DNA of 64,000 nt. Source: Microbacterium lacus. Lineage in GTDB: Bacteria; Actinomycetota; Actinomycetes; Actinomycetales; Microbacteriaceae. A program made the position numbers and the translations under genes. This document shows positions 43,599 to 52,507 of this stretch, piece by piece. The stretch is taken from positions 124,001 to 188,000 of the forward strand of contig NZ_NMUM01000005.1 in assembly GCF_002812805.1 (NCBI RefSeq). Direction: 5' to 3'. Under the pieces are notes generated by a model. The model worked only from the letters and a program-made list of their open reading frames with translations. It had not been told where the DNA came from and ran no database searches. Each line of letters starts with the position of its first letter. Position 1 is the first letter of the stretch.

Positions 43599-44066
43599 CT
43601 ACTCCTGTGTGGCGTTCTCGATCAGCGCCTGCAGCTCGACGTCGGTGGTCTCGTCGGTGACCTCGAGGCCGAGCTCCTTCGCCTTTGCCACGAGCGTGCC
43701 GCGCTCGTCGGTCTCGCCGCTGGCGGAGTCGTCGGACGACTCATCGGTCGCTTTGGCCGCCTCGGCGCGCTTCGCCGTGATCGCCTCGATGAGCGCCTTC
43801 TTGTTGCCCGTCTGCGGCGCGCCGACCGTCTTCGCGAGAGCCTTGAGCTCGGCGCTGGACATCTTGTCGAGCGGCTTCTCGCCGGTCGTGTCGTCGGACG
43901 AACCGGCCGCGCCGGCGCCGTCGTCGGGGACGTTGTACTCGCCGAGCACAACGGGATTGGTGATGACGGACTCGGCCCATTTGGGCAGTTCGTCGCCGGG
44001 GACGAAGTTGACGAGTTCCATCGTCTCGGGGTGCCGTGCGGAGACGTGCTTGATGATCGTGGTCAC
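43599..44066 (-). CDS. Phage protein with two SAP/HeH-like motifs
   Basis: The 155-residue protein lies between the capsid and connector genes. Residues about 65-92 (MSSAELKALAKTVGAPQTG) and about 120-150 (LVAKAKELGLEVTDETTD) form two helix-extension-helix motifs like SAP domains, which bind DNA or mediate contacts. They are joined by an acidic/Ala-rich linker. A GTG start at 44066 is chosen from the frame and spacing. Confidence 0.7.
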   Translation of the reverse strand: MTTIIKHVSARHPETMELVNFVPGDELPKWAESVITNPVVLGEYNVPDDGAGAAGSSDDTTGEKPLDKMSSAELKALAKTVGAPQTGNKKALIEAITAKRAEAAKATDESSDDSASGETDERGTLVAKAKELGLEVTDETTDVELQALIENATQE

Positions 44067-44139
44067 TTCACAGACCTTCCAGTCAGGTGTTCGGGGTGGG
44101 GGCGCACCCCGGGTAGGGATGCGCCCCCTGTGACGCGTC

Positions 44140-45144
44140 CTAGAACGCGTCGATGACGCCGGTTGCGTTGGCGTCGGTGAGGATCGGCAGGCCAATCGCC
44201 GAGACGAGCACGTCGTAGCCCGACGGGTCGTCCGACTCGAGCGCGCCGGCGAAGAGGCCGGGCCGCTCGGACTGGGCGATGCCGGTGTCGGTGCGGATCG
44301 ACTCCGCGGTGACACCGAGATCGGTGCGGCCGACCGCGCCGGCAGCGGGCAGGATGATGACCTTGTCCGCGGCGAAGAGGGGGACCTCTGCGCCGGCCGA
44401 GTTGGTCACGACCTCCTCGTTGACGACGATCTCGCCGAGGCCGTAGTCGCGGAACACCGCGCGCACGTCCTCGACCGAGATCCGCGGGGGCAGGTCCGAG
44501 CCGCGCTGCATCGCGATCTTGATGATGTTCGCGTTCGTCTGCAGGTAGCCCATCGCCTGGCGGCTGAGCACGATGCGGCCGATGCGACGTCCGTAGACGG
44601 CGCGAAGGCCCTCGATGTCGGTCAGCGGGTCCGCCGTCGCGATGGTCGACCACGGGGTCGCCGCGTTGGCCGTGAGGCCCGCCTTGCGTCCGTAGTTGAC
44701 CTCGAAAGTGAGCCCACGCTCGGCGATCGTGACCTTGCCGGCCGTGATCGCTTCGGCCTGCGCCATCACGAACCGCAGCGCGAACGCCTGGCCCAGCGAT
44801 GTCGCGTAGCGCTCGAACTCGGCGCCGATGAGGTCATCCGACGACTGGTACATCGTCAGCTGCTGGTACTCGTCGACGTGCAGCCGGCGGCTGATCGGGG
44901 GCAGCTTGCCGGAACGCGACTCGCTGACACCGAGCGAACCAACGTCCGACTCGCTGTTGAACGAACGGAACGAGGCCGCGGGCGGGAGCGCCGCCTGGGT
45001 GACACCGAACGAGAAGTTGATGTCGTAGGTCTCGTTGACGGGCAGAAGACCGTCGGTGATGTACTGGCCGACCTGCAGATCGAATGCCGCGCGAGCGACA
45101 CCCGTCAGCTGAACCGGGGTACGGAAGTTGGGTGTGAAGCCCAT
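44140..45144 (-). CDS. Major capsid protein
   Basis: The 334-residue protein is the HK97-fold subunit of gpE type: an N-terminal arm with LLPVNETYDINFSFG, the long helix region (LIGAEFERYATSLGQAFALR), and a P-domain end (IGLPILTDANATG). Its place after scaffold and decoration genes and its size agree. Confidence 0.88.
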   Translation of the reverse strand: MGFTPNFRTPVQLTGVARAAFDLQVGQYITDGLLPVNETYDINFSFGVTQAALPPAASFRSFNSESDVGSLGVSESRSGKLPPISRRLHVDEYQQLTMYQSSDDLIGAEFERYATSLGQAFALRFVMAQAEAITAGKVTIAERGLTFEVNYGRKAGLTANAATPWSTIATADPLTDIEGLRAVYGRRIGRIVLSRQAMGYLQTNANIIKIAMQRGSDLPPRISVEDVRAVFRDYGLGEIVVNEEVVTNSAGAEVPLFAADKVIILPAAGAVGRTDLGVTAESIRTDTGIAQSERPGLFAGALESDDPSGYDVLVSAIGLPILTDANATGVIDAF

Positions 45145-45148
45145 GTCC

Positions 45149-45598
45149 TCAGTCCTCCACGTAGATGAACGAGCCCGTCACGGCCTCGGCCGCGGCAAGG
45201 GTCGTCGCCTGCGCCTGGATGGGCAGACGGGACTTCTTGACGATGCCGTGGACGAGCAGGGCGAAGGTCGGCTTGGCGCCGGTGGTCGACGCGCCGGCGG
45301 GTGCGAGCTCCACGCCGTAGTCGTCGTTGACGAACCCGGCGAGCTTGCGACGCGGGTCGCCCGCGCTGCCTGCCGTCGAGTTGTAAGCGCCATACAGGCC
45401 GCTCGCGAGCAGGGCGACTGCGGTCCCCGAGGGGATGACGTTGTCGGTCGCGCCGCCGATGTTGTAGTGGGTACCCGCGGTGAATGCCGTGGGGTCGAGC
45501 TGCCCGGGACGAGCCGACTCCTGGCCGTGCTTACCTGCACGCCAGCGTGTGTCGAGCTTCTTCCCGACCGTGCTCGTCGTGGTCTGGAAATCGACCAT
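45149..45598 (-). CDS. Capsid decoration protein
   Basis: The 149-residue protein has the lambda gpD-like features: a flexible N-terminus and a beta-rich core (VIPSGTAVALLASGLYGAY, FALLVHGIVKKSRLP). It lies directly before the capsid gene. Confidence 0.78.
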   Translation of the reverse strand: MVDFQTTTSTVGKKLDTRWRAGKHGQESARPGQLDPTAFTAGTHYNIGGATDNVIPSGTAVALLASGLYGAYNSTAGSAGDPRRKLAGFVNDDYGVELAPAGASTTGAKPTFALLVHGIVKKSRLPIQAQATTLAAAEAVTGSFIYVED

Positions 45599-45631
45599 GA
45601 TGTGCCTCCTGTGGAGTGGTGGGTGGTTGGG

Positions 45632-46330
45632 TTACTGCTTCGGGGCCATGCGTTCGCGCGCCTGCTTGCGGTAGGCGTCCACGGAACCCGCGGACTGCTG
45701 CTGGCCAGGCGTCGAACTGCCGAGAACCTGATGCAGCAGACCGCCGCCGGGTGTCCCGTCGTTGCTGTCCTTCGAAGCGATGGACTGAGCGAACGTCTCG
45801 ACCTTTGAGGCGTCGAGGACTCCTTCGGCGTTCACGAACTTCGTGACGTCGAGCACATCGAGGAGACCGCTCACGCGTGTGGCGGCGTCCTCGTCGGATT
45901 CCTTCGCGCCCTTGGTGCGGGCGACGAGAATCGCGTGAACTGCGGGGCGAGCGAACTTCTCGCGAGCTTCGGAGAACCCGGTCTGCTTCGCGTCTTCGAT
46001 CGCCTTCTGATCGGCCGTGAGCGCGGCCTGCCGAGCGGTCTCGGCGTCGGCGAGGATCGTTCGGATCTCGTCGGGTGTCTTGCCCAGCTTCCGGAAGGCT
46101 TCCGCCTCCTTCTGGTTCGTCTTGGACATGTTGCGCCAGTAGGCGCGACCCTGCTCGGGGGTCATGTCGTCAACGGCCGTGTCCTTCGGGAACCCGTGCT
46201 CGGCGAGGAATTCCTCGGGAGTCTGGGTGCCCGGCGGGGGTGACGGGACGGGCGGCTTGCTGCTGCCGGTGGGGTCGGGATCGACGAACACGATCCACGG
46301 CGGGCGGCGGTTGAGCATGCACGGGGGCAT
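45632..46330 (-). CDS. Capsid scaffolding protein
   Basis: The 232-residue protein is helical and highly charged, with a Pro-rich N-terminus, EAEAFRKLGKTPDEIRTIL in the centre, and a basic C-terminal tail (YRKQARERMAPK), as expected of scaffolds that bind the capsid through their C-terminus. No protease motif was seen. Confidence 0.75.
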   Translation of the reverse strand: MPPCMLNRRPPWIVFVDPDPTGSSKPPVPSPPPGTQTPEEFLAEHGFPKDTAVDDMTPEQGRAYWRNMSKTNQKEAEAFRKLGKTPDEIRTILADAETARQAALTADQKAIEDAKQTGFSEAREKFARPAVHAILVARTKGAKESDEDAATRVSGLLDVLDVTKFVNAEGVLDASKVETFAQSIASKDSNDGTPGGGLLHQVLGSSTPGQQQSAGSVDAYRKQARERMAPKQ

Positions 46331-46403
46331 GGGGTTTCCTCCATATCGGAAGCGATTCCCATGCCCGGATCGGGGATGGGTCTGCCCGCTTGACGCGGGA
46401 AGT

Positions 46404-47444
46404 TCAGGCGGCGTGACGCGCCGCGCGGGCGATAAGCGAGCGGTGAAACTCGATCGCCTTTTCGATGTCCTTCACCGGGATTGGCGAGTTGCCGCCGGTG
46501 ATGTCGACGAGGTTCGTGCCGGCGTCACGCGCGGCCTCGAGAATCTCGATGGACCGCTCGGAGGTGGCGCGCATCGCGGACCACTGGGTGACGTCGTCGC
46601 GCTGCGTCATCCGCTTGTAGGGGGTGAACTCGCGGCGCTTGGATTCGCGGTTGACGTCGTCGACCTCGCGGAAGCTGTTCCCCTCGCGGACGAGGATGGG
46701 GCCGAGCTCGCCGTGCTCGCGGACGGTGACGCGGATGCGCTTGAGGTCTTCGGCGTAGTTCGATCCCGCGGCCGCGTAGATCGCGTCGAGGTCGGCGCGG
46801 TTGAGGCGCAGACCTGGATCGGAGTCGGCGGTGATGGGGAGGGTCTCGCAGACGCATCCGCCGTGCAGCTCGAGGAGATCCTTGACCGTGTAGAACCGGG
46901 ACGCTGCGACGATGCACAGACCGCACGGGCCCGTCCTGGTCAGCTCGGGGTGCAGCACCCGGCGGTAGCCGATCACCTTCGGTGCGGCCTCGTTGACCTT
47001 CTGGATCTCGTCGCGCGCCGTGATTCGTACGTCGTCGGCGACGATCGAGGTGAGTCGATCTTCGAACGCCCGAATCTGCTCGTCCGAGGGCTTCTTGATC
47101 CGCTTAGCGTGCTCGAGCTGCCGGGCCGGCCGCTTGTAGACCTCGACGATCGGCGTGCCGCCGCGCTCATACGTGTCGATCGGGTCAGGGAGCCGGCCGG
47201 GCGCGGCGTCCAGCTCGCGGAGCAGTGCCACCGCGTAGGCGCGGGCCTGTCGACGTGTCTGGCTGAGCGCGACGTCGACTTGGACCGCTGAGCGGGCCGC
47301 GTAGGCGTTGACCATGTCGGGGCGGCCCCACCACACGAACGGTGCCCAGATTCCGAGCAGAGCGCGGACCAGCTGCGTGATCAGCGTCGCTTGCTGAGCG
47401 GCGTACCGATCGACGATGAGCGTGGTGCGCTCGTCACTCGCCAC
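46404..47444 (-). CDS. MuF-like minor head protein
   Basis: The 346-residue protein has a helical N-terminal part and a cysteine-rich centre (CGLC, then HGGCVC), typical of MuF/VG15-type head morphogenesis proteins that sit by the portal. Its start overlaps the portal end by 11 bp. No ADP-ribosyltransferase or other toxin domain is evident. Confidence 0.8.
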   Translation of the reverse strand: MASDERTTLIVDRYAAQQATLITQLVRALLGIWAPFVWWGRPDMVNAYAARSAVQVDVALSQTRRQARAYAVALLRELDAAPGRLPDPIDTYERGGTPIVEVYKRPARQLEHAKRIKKPSDEQIRAFEDRLTSIVADDVRITARDEIQKVNEAAPKVIGYRRVLHPELTRTGPCGLCIVAASRFYTVKDLLELHGGCVCETLPITADSDPGLRLNRADLDAIYAAAGSNYAEDLKRIRVTVREHGELGPILVREGNSFREVDDVNRESKRREFTPYKRMTQRDDVTQWSAMRATSERSIEILEAARDAGTNLVDITGGNSPIPVKDIEKAIEFHRSLIARAARHAA

Positions 47445-48864
47445 CCTGTGCTCCGGGGTTCACGGTCGCGGCGGCCGTGGCCGTGGCGGGCGCGGCGAGC
47501 GAGACCAGGAATGCGTCGTCCTGGCGGTCGGTGGCTGCGCGCTCGAGCTCGGCGGGCGTCATCTCGAGGATGTGCTCGTCGATCCAGCGCTGCGGGGCGC
47601 CGCCGGCCTTGAACTTCGGTGCCGCCTCACCGCGCTCGGCCATCGTGGCCGGGTTGGTCTTGCCCCAGATGACTTCGAGGTCGGTGACCTCTGCGCGCTG
47701 TGCGTCACCGAGGATCTCGAACGCGGTCGACTGGGAGTGGATGAGGGAGACTTCGGCCTGGTCGTTCATCGCGTTGACGGCGAAGACAAGCTGCTCGCGG
47801 GCGAGTTCGGCGCCCGTGGCGGACTGGTTCGCGCTGTCGGACTGGAAGACGTACTGAGGCGTCGCGGTGAGCGATGCAAGGGTCTCGACTTCGTCTTTTC
47901 GGGCGGCGTAGATCGGTCGGACGTCGGACGCGGCGGACTCGATGATCTGAGAGTTCATCGGGAGCATCCAGAGCGCGGCGGGGCCGGCCTTGAACATCTC
48001 GTCGTAGTCGATCTCCTGGCCCGCCTGGGGGTGTCCCTCGGGGAAGTGCGTGGGGAGGTCGCCGATGACGGATCGCTGGCGGAACGACTGGGTGATGATC
48101 AGCGTGATCGCGTTGAGCGTGATCTCGTTGATGCGATCGATCGTGTCGAGGTGCTTCTCGTAGACGCCGAATCCGTCGACGGTCTGGTTCCGGACGATGA
48201 GGTTCCGTCGGGTCCACGGCGTCAGGACGCGGTCGCCGGCCCAGTTCCAGTCGGAGTTGACTACCCACTTCGTCCCGTTGGTCGGGAGGGTGGCGAACGC
48301 CGAGCGGCGGACGGCCACGCGGTACCAGCCCTGGCCGAACAGGACGGCGATCTCTTCCTGGTTGACGGCGTCGTAGGTGACGACGACGGCGAATCGGGTG
48401 AGCCACGGGCGGGACGGGTCGGGCTCGGTCGCCGTGTTCCACCCGTTGCGGGTCTGGAACAGGGGGAAGTTGTTCTCGTCCTGGCGGGTCAGGATGTACG
48501 AGGACCCGTAGTCGGCGGTGTCGTTGAAGAAAGGCCGTGCCTGGACGCCCATGTTGGACGTCTTCCAGTTCTTCATGGCCGCTTTGTCGCCGGCGTCGTC
48601 GTTCGCGGCGCCGGTGCGGAAGCCAATGACGATCTGACGGTTCGTGCGGGCGTCGCGGATCGTCTCGGCGACGTGGAGCCGCGAGCGGCGCATGAGGCGC
48701 ATGTAGCCCTCGCGCGAGCCCTCCCACATGTTGTCCGGGATCAGCGCGTTACCGTCGCGGTACTGCGTGATCTTGTGCATGCGCGGCAGACCCTCGCCGA
48801 GCTGGTTGCAGAGGCGAATGAGCCACCAGTCGTCCGACCCCGCGATACTCGTGAACTCGAGCAT
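47434..48864 (-). CDS. Portal protein
   Basis: The 476-residue protein is an SPP1 gp6-like portal, through which DNA enters and leaves the head. The stem and crown helices are seen in DYDEMFKAGPAALWML and TGAELAREQLVFAVN. The C-terminus is Ala/Thr-rich. Position between terminase and MuF agrees. Confidence 0.87.
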   Translation of the reverse strand: MLEFTSIAGSDDWWLIRLCNQLGEGLPRMHKITQYRDGNALIPDNMWEGSREGYMRLMRRSRLHVAETIRDARTNRQIVIGFRTGAANDDAGDKAAMKNWKTSNMGVQARPFFNDTADYGSSYILTRQDENNFPLFQTRNGWNTATEPDPSRPWLTRFAVVVTYDAVNQEEIAVLFGQGWYRVAVRRSAFATLPTNGTKWVVNSDWNWAGDRVLTPWTRRNLIVRNQTVDGFGVYEKHLDTIDRINEITLNAITLIITQSFRQRSVIGDLPTHFPEGHPQAGQEIDYDEMFKAGPAALWMLPMNSQIIESAASDVRPIYAARKDEVETLASLTATPQYVFQSDSANQSATGAELAREQLVFAVNAMNDQAEVSLIHSQSTAFEILGDAQRAEVTDLEVIWGKTNPATMAERGEAAPKFKAGGAPQRWIDEHILEMTPAELERAATDRQDDAFLVSLAAPATATAAATVNPGAQGGE

Positions 48865-48879
48865 CGGACCACCTCCCTG

Positions 48880-50634
48880 CTATCTGACTCGTCGGGGCAC
48901 GCCCGTTGCTGTGTCTTTGAACTGCTTGCGGTATCGGGCGCGGCCCTCGACCGCGAGGCACATGCCCACGGCGGCGTCCATCTTCTTCATCGAGCCCTTG
49001 CGGTCCTTGCCGATGACGTCGCCGGCGGCGCGCTTCCATCGGTGGGCGTTGATCACGTGGCGGGTGAGCGCCTTGTGATTGCCGTGGCGGAGCTCGCCGG
49101 TCTTGATCGCGGTCTCGGTGCGCTCGACGACGCGGGCCATCTCGGTGTGGCGCGCGGTCTCGAACGTGATCGGCTTGACATCGGTGGCCTTGACCTTGAG
49201 GTCGGCGCCGAACTTGTTCTCCCAGCTGTCGACGTAGTCGCGCCAGTGGGGCGGGTCTGCGAGGAACGCGACGACCTTGTACTTCTTGAAAGTCGCTGCG
49301 ACGACGGCGTCGACCTCTTGGTGGTCGACCTGCCAGTGCTTCGCCTCTTTGGAGTCCGGCGCTTCCCAGATGCCAATGGGGAAGATGTACCCGTCGGAGA
49401 TCCTGCAGCCGATCAGCACGGTCGCGTCGGAGGTGAGACCACCGTCGAAGCCGAGCGCGATCATGTCGCCGGCGCGGGGCGGGAGCCAGCCGAGCTTCGT
49501 GCCGGCGGCCTTCGCTTCGGCCATCAGGTGCTCGAGGCCGATCTTGGACCAGATCGTCGGCCGCATCCACGCGTTCTTCCCCGCGACGACCGCGTTGAAG
49601 AAGAAGCGGTACGTGTCCTCTTCGGCACGGCGGATGTCGAACAGCGAGTCGATCATGTCTTCGACGTCTTGCCACGCCATCGCGTCGCCGAACGCTTCGA
49701 TGAACGCGGCGCGGAGCCGGTCGATGTACTCTTCCTCGGTCTCGAGCCTCTCGCCACGGGGCGAGAGCGGGTCGGGGACCTTGATCTTCTCGATCGACTC
49801 GACGTCCGCCCAGCGGTGATCGAACAGCAGCTTGGGGCGGCGCGCCTTGCCCTCTTCGATCATGTCGGCGAGGAAGTAGGTGTCCTCGGCGATCGATTCC
49901 GCGCCGGGCTCGTACATCGTCGTGGTCTCGATGAACCACGTGCCCTCTTTGCGGCGCTTGTCGAGGTTTCGAGAGACGGTCGAGTACATGTCGCGCAGCG
50001 TGGGCGTCTCGTACAGGTGCGTCTCATCGAAGACGACGAACGTCTCGAGGCCACCGTCCTTCGACGCGGCGCCCGATGTCGTCGGCGTGATTGTGCCGCC
50101 GGTCGCGAGGATGATGCGCGTCTTGCCGACGTCGACGCCGTACGCGGTCTTGAGCACGTGGAGGGGCGTGCCCTCGGTGTTCAGGTTGTAGTAGACGTTG
50201 TCGAAGACGTTGCCGGTCTGGCCCTCTTCGGTCGCCATGATCTTGATGACCGGGTTGCGGACTTCCTTGCCCATCGGCTCGCCCGGTGCGTAGGTGTAGA
50301 CCTGCCCGAGGAACTCGTACGTCTCGCCACCCTTGGCCCAGCCGGCGAACCGCGCGGGGCCGAACGCCTCGAACAGGACGAGCGCGGCCGCGAGGCCCGA
50401 CTTGTCCGTGCCCTTCGGGCGGGAGAAGAATGCCGAGTTGTAGTACCTCTTGCCGGCCGCGTCCATGCCGTAGCAATCGACGATGAAGCCGGTGTACTCG
50501 TCGCCGTAGGTGATCGGCATGCCCTGCACGCCGCCACGGCCGTGAACGACGAACGACTCGATCCACCACGTAGCGATCCACCCAAGCGACCGGTTCCGGT
50601 CGTGGTCACGGTGCCGGATGAGCCGCCGGGGCAC
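48880..50634 (-). CDS. Terminase large subunit
   Basis: The 584-residue protein is the packaging motor. A Walker A-like PKGTDKSG (ends residue 80), Walker B FVVFDETH (Asp203, Glu204), and the RNase H-like nuclease (GFDGG, ADPPHW, KKMDAAVG) are visible. The GTG start at 50634 follows the small-subunit stop with no gap and in the same frame. Confidence 0.92.
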   Translation of the reverse strand: MPRRLIRHRDHDRNRSLGWIATWWIESFVVHGRGGVQGMPITYGDEYTGFIVDCYGMDAAGKRYYNSAFFSRPKGTDKSGLAAALVLFEAFGPARFAGWAKGGETYEFLGQVYTYAPGEPMGKEVRNPVIKIMATEEGQTGNVFDNVYYNLNTEGTPLHVLKTAYGVDVGKTRIILATGGTITPTTSGAASKDGGLETFVVFDETHLYETPTLRDMYSTVSRNLDKRRKEGTWFIETTTMYEPGAESIAEDTYFLADMIEEGKARRPKLLFDHRWADVESIEKIKVPDPLSPRGERLETEEEYIDRLRAAFIEAFGDAMAWQDVEDMIDSLFDIRRAEEDTYRFFFNAVVAGKNAWMRPTIWSKIGLEHLMAEAKAAGTKLGWLPPRAGDMIALGFDGGLTSDATVLIGCRISDGYIFPIGIWEAPDSKEAKHWQVDHQEVDAVVAATFKKYKVVAFLADPPHWRDYVDSWENKFGADLKVKATDVKPITFETARHTEMARVVERTETAIKTGELRHGNHKALTRHVINAHRWKRAAGDVIGKDRKGSMKKMDAAVGMCLAVEGRARYRKQFKDTATGVPRRVR

Positions 50635-51105
50635 TTACGAGCCTGTCAGTCGTTCACGGCGATCGTTGATCGACGTGATGTTCGGCGACGTGCCATCGCC
50701 CGCGGGGTACTGCTCGGGCGGCAGCTCGATCTCCTGACGGAGGCGCATGCGGTCGGCCGGCGTCGCGCCGAACGCCGCGACCCGAATCCGGATCTCAGCG
50801 AAGCGCTCCGAGTTCTTCCCGCCGCTCATCCACGAGACGTGATGCATGAGCGCGGTGTCGAGCAGGTAGTCCCAGTCGACGGCGGTGACCATCCGGGTGC
50901 CTTGCGGCGACTCGCGGAAGTTGTTCCACCAGCGGACGGTCTGCGGGTGCCACTGCTCCCGCTCCCCCGTCTCCTTATCGACCGGGAGCACGTCGTCGGG
51001 CAGATCGAAGCCGCCGATCTTGCCGTCGGACTTGATCATGTCGCGGACGACCGTGTCCCGCGACCTCGAGCGCGTCGGGTTCGCGGGCGGGCCGTTGCCG
51101 GCCAT
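50635..51105 (-). CDS. Terminase small subunit
   Basis: The 156-residue protein, placed directly before the large subunit, has a basic N-terminus (NPTRSRSRDTVVRD), a helical centre (TVRWWNNFRESPQGTRM) and a charged tail, consistent with P27-type small terminases that bind the packaging site. The ATG at 51105 was chosen from spacing. Confidence 0.72.
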   Translation of the reverse strand: MAGNGPPANPTRSRSRDTVVRDMIKSDGKIGGFDLPDDVLPVDKETGEREQWHPQTVRWWNNFRESPQGTRMVTAVDWDYLLDTALMHHVSWMSGGKNSERFAEIRIRVAAFGATPADRMRLRQEIELPPEQYPAGDGTSPNITSINDRRERLTGS

Positions 51106-51190
51106 CAGGCGACCGCCGAGATCTGGTCGTTGAGCATGGGAATCTCCATCCGGAACGGAAGCCCGCCCCGAATCGAGGAGGGAAGAGTGT

Positions 51191-51215
51191 GGCCGCTGAT
51201 CGAGGCTCAGCGGCC
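51191..51215 (-). terminator. Hairpin upstream of the terminase genes
   Basis: GGCCGCTGA and TCAGCGGCC pair across a 7-nt loop, 13 bp after the stop of the 112-residue gene. It could end that transcript or act as an RNA signal; there is no T-run. Confidence 0.4.
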
Positions 51216-51227
51216 GAAGCCTTCGGG

Positions 51228-51566
51228 TCAGACGCGGGGCGGCCAGACGAACCGGCGCGGGCCCTCGCCGACGCCGACGGACGTCACCCAGAGCGAGTCG
51301 TTGCCGTCGAGCAGCACCTGGCCGTTCACGACCGACTCCGCTGTGGTTCCCCACACGCGGACGATGATCATGGGGAAGACGTCGCCCTCACGGACGGGGT
51401 TCCCGAAGTGGACCTGCTCGCCCATCGGCTTCTGACGGTCAGCGTGCCGCGGGTTGTGTGCCGCGGCGACCGCGTCGTCACGGCGACGGTTGATCGCCTC
51501 CGCGTCGCTCTCGGAGAGCGTGTAGTGGACGATTCGACCGATGGACGGGATGGGTGCGTCAGACAT
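51228..51566 (-). CDS. Phage protein of unknown function
   Basis: The 112-residue protein starts at ATG after AGGAGA and is the first gene of the late operon. The N-terminus contains PSIGRIVHYTLSESDAEAINRRR, and the rest is a small beta barrel (VFPMIIVRVWGT, VNGQVLLDGNDSLWVTSV). Similar proteins are frequent in actinophages but have no assigned role. Confidence 0.75.
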   Translation of the reverse strand: MSDAPIPSIGRIVHYTLSESDAEAINRRRDDAVAAAHNPRHADRQKPMGEQVHFGNPVREGDVFPMIIVRVWGTTAESVVNGQVLLDGNDSLWVTSVGVGEGPRRFVWPPRV

Positions 51567-52215
51567 GACGTTCTCCTGGGTTGATCCGGCTGTAACCAAC
51601 CCGCTCGGCGAGCGGGAAGCTCTGAAATGCCTCGGCAACGGCCCGGATCTGAACAGAATGCTCAGTCGAGTCGGTCTCGGCCCGTGAGGCGAGCGCACGA
51701 ATGCTCAGCGAGCCCGCTCGAGGATGCCCAACCTGCGAAGGCGAAACGCCGTTTCGGCTCGGCGCGCACCGTGGCCTGGGGCCGGATCAGTACCCCCCAG
51801 ACCCGCGCGCACCGCGAGAGGCAGAACGCTTGCGGGCGGGGGAAGGGTGGGGGCAGGGGGCCCCACCCCCCTCAGGGGGTGCGCGGCGTCAAGTCGGTTG
51901 ACACCGGCGCGGTGTCGGGCGTCGGGGGGTGTCGCGTCGCTTGACACTCGAGGGGTGCCAAGCGTGGGGGCACGGTGCCGGGGTGACAGGCGGGCGGTGT
52001 CTGCTGTCGCGGCATGGGCACGGGGTAGCGGTGTGCACGGTGTGCACGTGCTCGAGGCGTCGAGGGTGGCGCGGTGTGCTGCGCGGTCGAGGGTGTCGAG
52101 GGTGGGGCGCTCGAGGGTGGCCGGCATGGCGGGCGTGGCGCGGGTGCTCGAGGGTGGCGCAGAGCTCGAGGGGGTAGGGGCACTCGAGGGGTACGGCGCG
52201 CCGGTGTGCGGATAC
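51567..52215. other. About 650-bp apparently non-coding region between late and early operons
   Basis: All frames that are open here give low-complexity Arg/Pro/Ala translations with no ribosome site, so I call no gene. It contains a 7-bp hairpin (51600-51616), paired AATGCTCAG words (51656, 51700), three TTGACAC words (about 51898, 51939, 52216), a doubled GTGTGCACG, and many CTCGAGG/GTCGAGGGTG words from 51940 to 52190. It is the likely control region, and possibly holds the packaging site or an origin. Confidence 0.6.
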
Positions 52216-52246
52216 TTGACACGTTCCCACCGTGTGGGGGTATAGT
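52216..52246 (+). promoter_or_regulatory. Early rightward promoter with palindromic spacer
   Basis: TTGACA (52216-52221) and TATAGT (52241-52246) are near-consensus, with a 19-bp spacer. The spacer holds the palindrome CCCAC-CGT-GTGGG (52226-52238), a plausible operator. Transcription would start near 52253, so the hairpin at 52256 is at the very 5' end of the mRNA. Confidence 0.75.
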
Positions 52247-52255
52247 GGACATATC

Positions 52256-52289
52256 GCACCCCGTCGAGGGGGTGCCGGATCGAGGGGAA
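52256..52289 (+). promoter_or_regulatory. GTCGAG-loop hairpin element, copy A
   Basis: Stem GCACCCC/GGGGTGC, loop GTCGAG (52263-52268), then GGATCGAGGGGAA (52277-52289) that includes the ribosome site. ATG follows 5 nt later. Confidence 0.8.
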
Positions 52290-52294
52290 CGAAC

Positions 52295-52507
52295 ATGCGA
52301 GTAGTCACCGGAACGATTCACGAGACGCGGGCAGGGCGCCGCGGAATGTATCGCGCCCTAGCGGCAATGCCCGGATGGCATGACGTGCGCGACATTCTCG
52401 ACACGGTCGAGCGCCTCACCGCGCTACCGGCCGGGTGTGTCGACCAGTCATCGCAAGTCGCTGTCGTGAGCCGTACGCGCCGCGCCGTGACGCTGCGGGC
52501 GCTGTGA
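52295..52507 (+). CDS. Early phage protein 1, unknown
   Basis: The 70-residue protein is the first early gene. It is basic, with two amphipathic helices (HDVRDILDTVERLTAL) and a C-terminal beta pair. No family is recognised. Its start is set by element A. Its stop overlaps the next ATG by one base. Confidence 0.72.
   Translation: MRVVTGTIHETRAGRRGMYRALAAMPGWHDVRDILDTVERLTALPAGCVDQSSQVAVVSRTRRAVTLRAL

Noticed and set aside
46404..47444. MuF protein as a toxin-bearing polymorphic MuF
   Set aside because: No ADP-ribosyltransferase, nuclease or other toxin motif could be seen; length fits the plain head protein.
51105..51149. 14-codon leader peptide before the small terminase gene (MEIPMLNDQISAVA)
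   Set aside because: The stop overlaps the next ATG, which is suggestive, but there is no convincing ribosome site, so it is not called as a gene.
47416..51435. A 1339-codon open frame on the + strand
   Set aside because: It is antisense to the portal, terminase and neighbouring genes, its translation is Arg/Val/Asp-rich low complexity, and it has no ribosome site. GC-rich codon bias keeps the frame open.
51705..52321. Open frames on both strands of the late/early gap
   Set aside because: Translations are Thr/Pro/Arg low complexity with no ribosome site or domain; the sequence bias explains the open frames.
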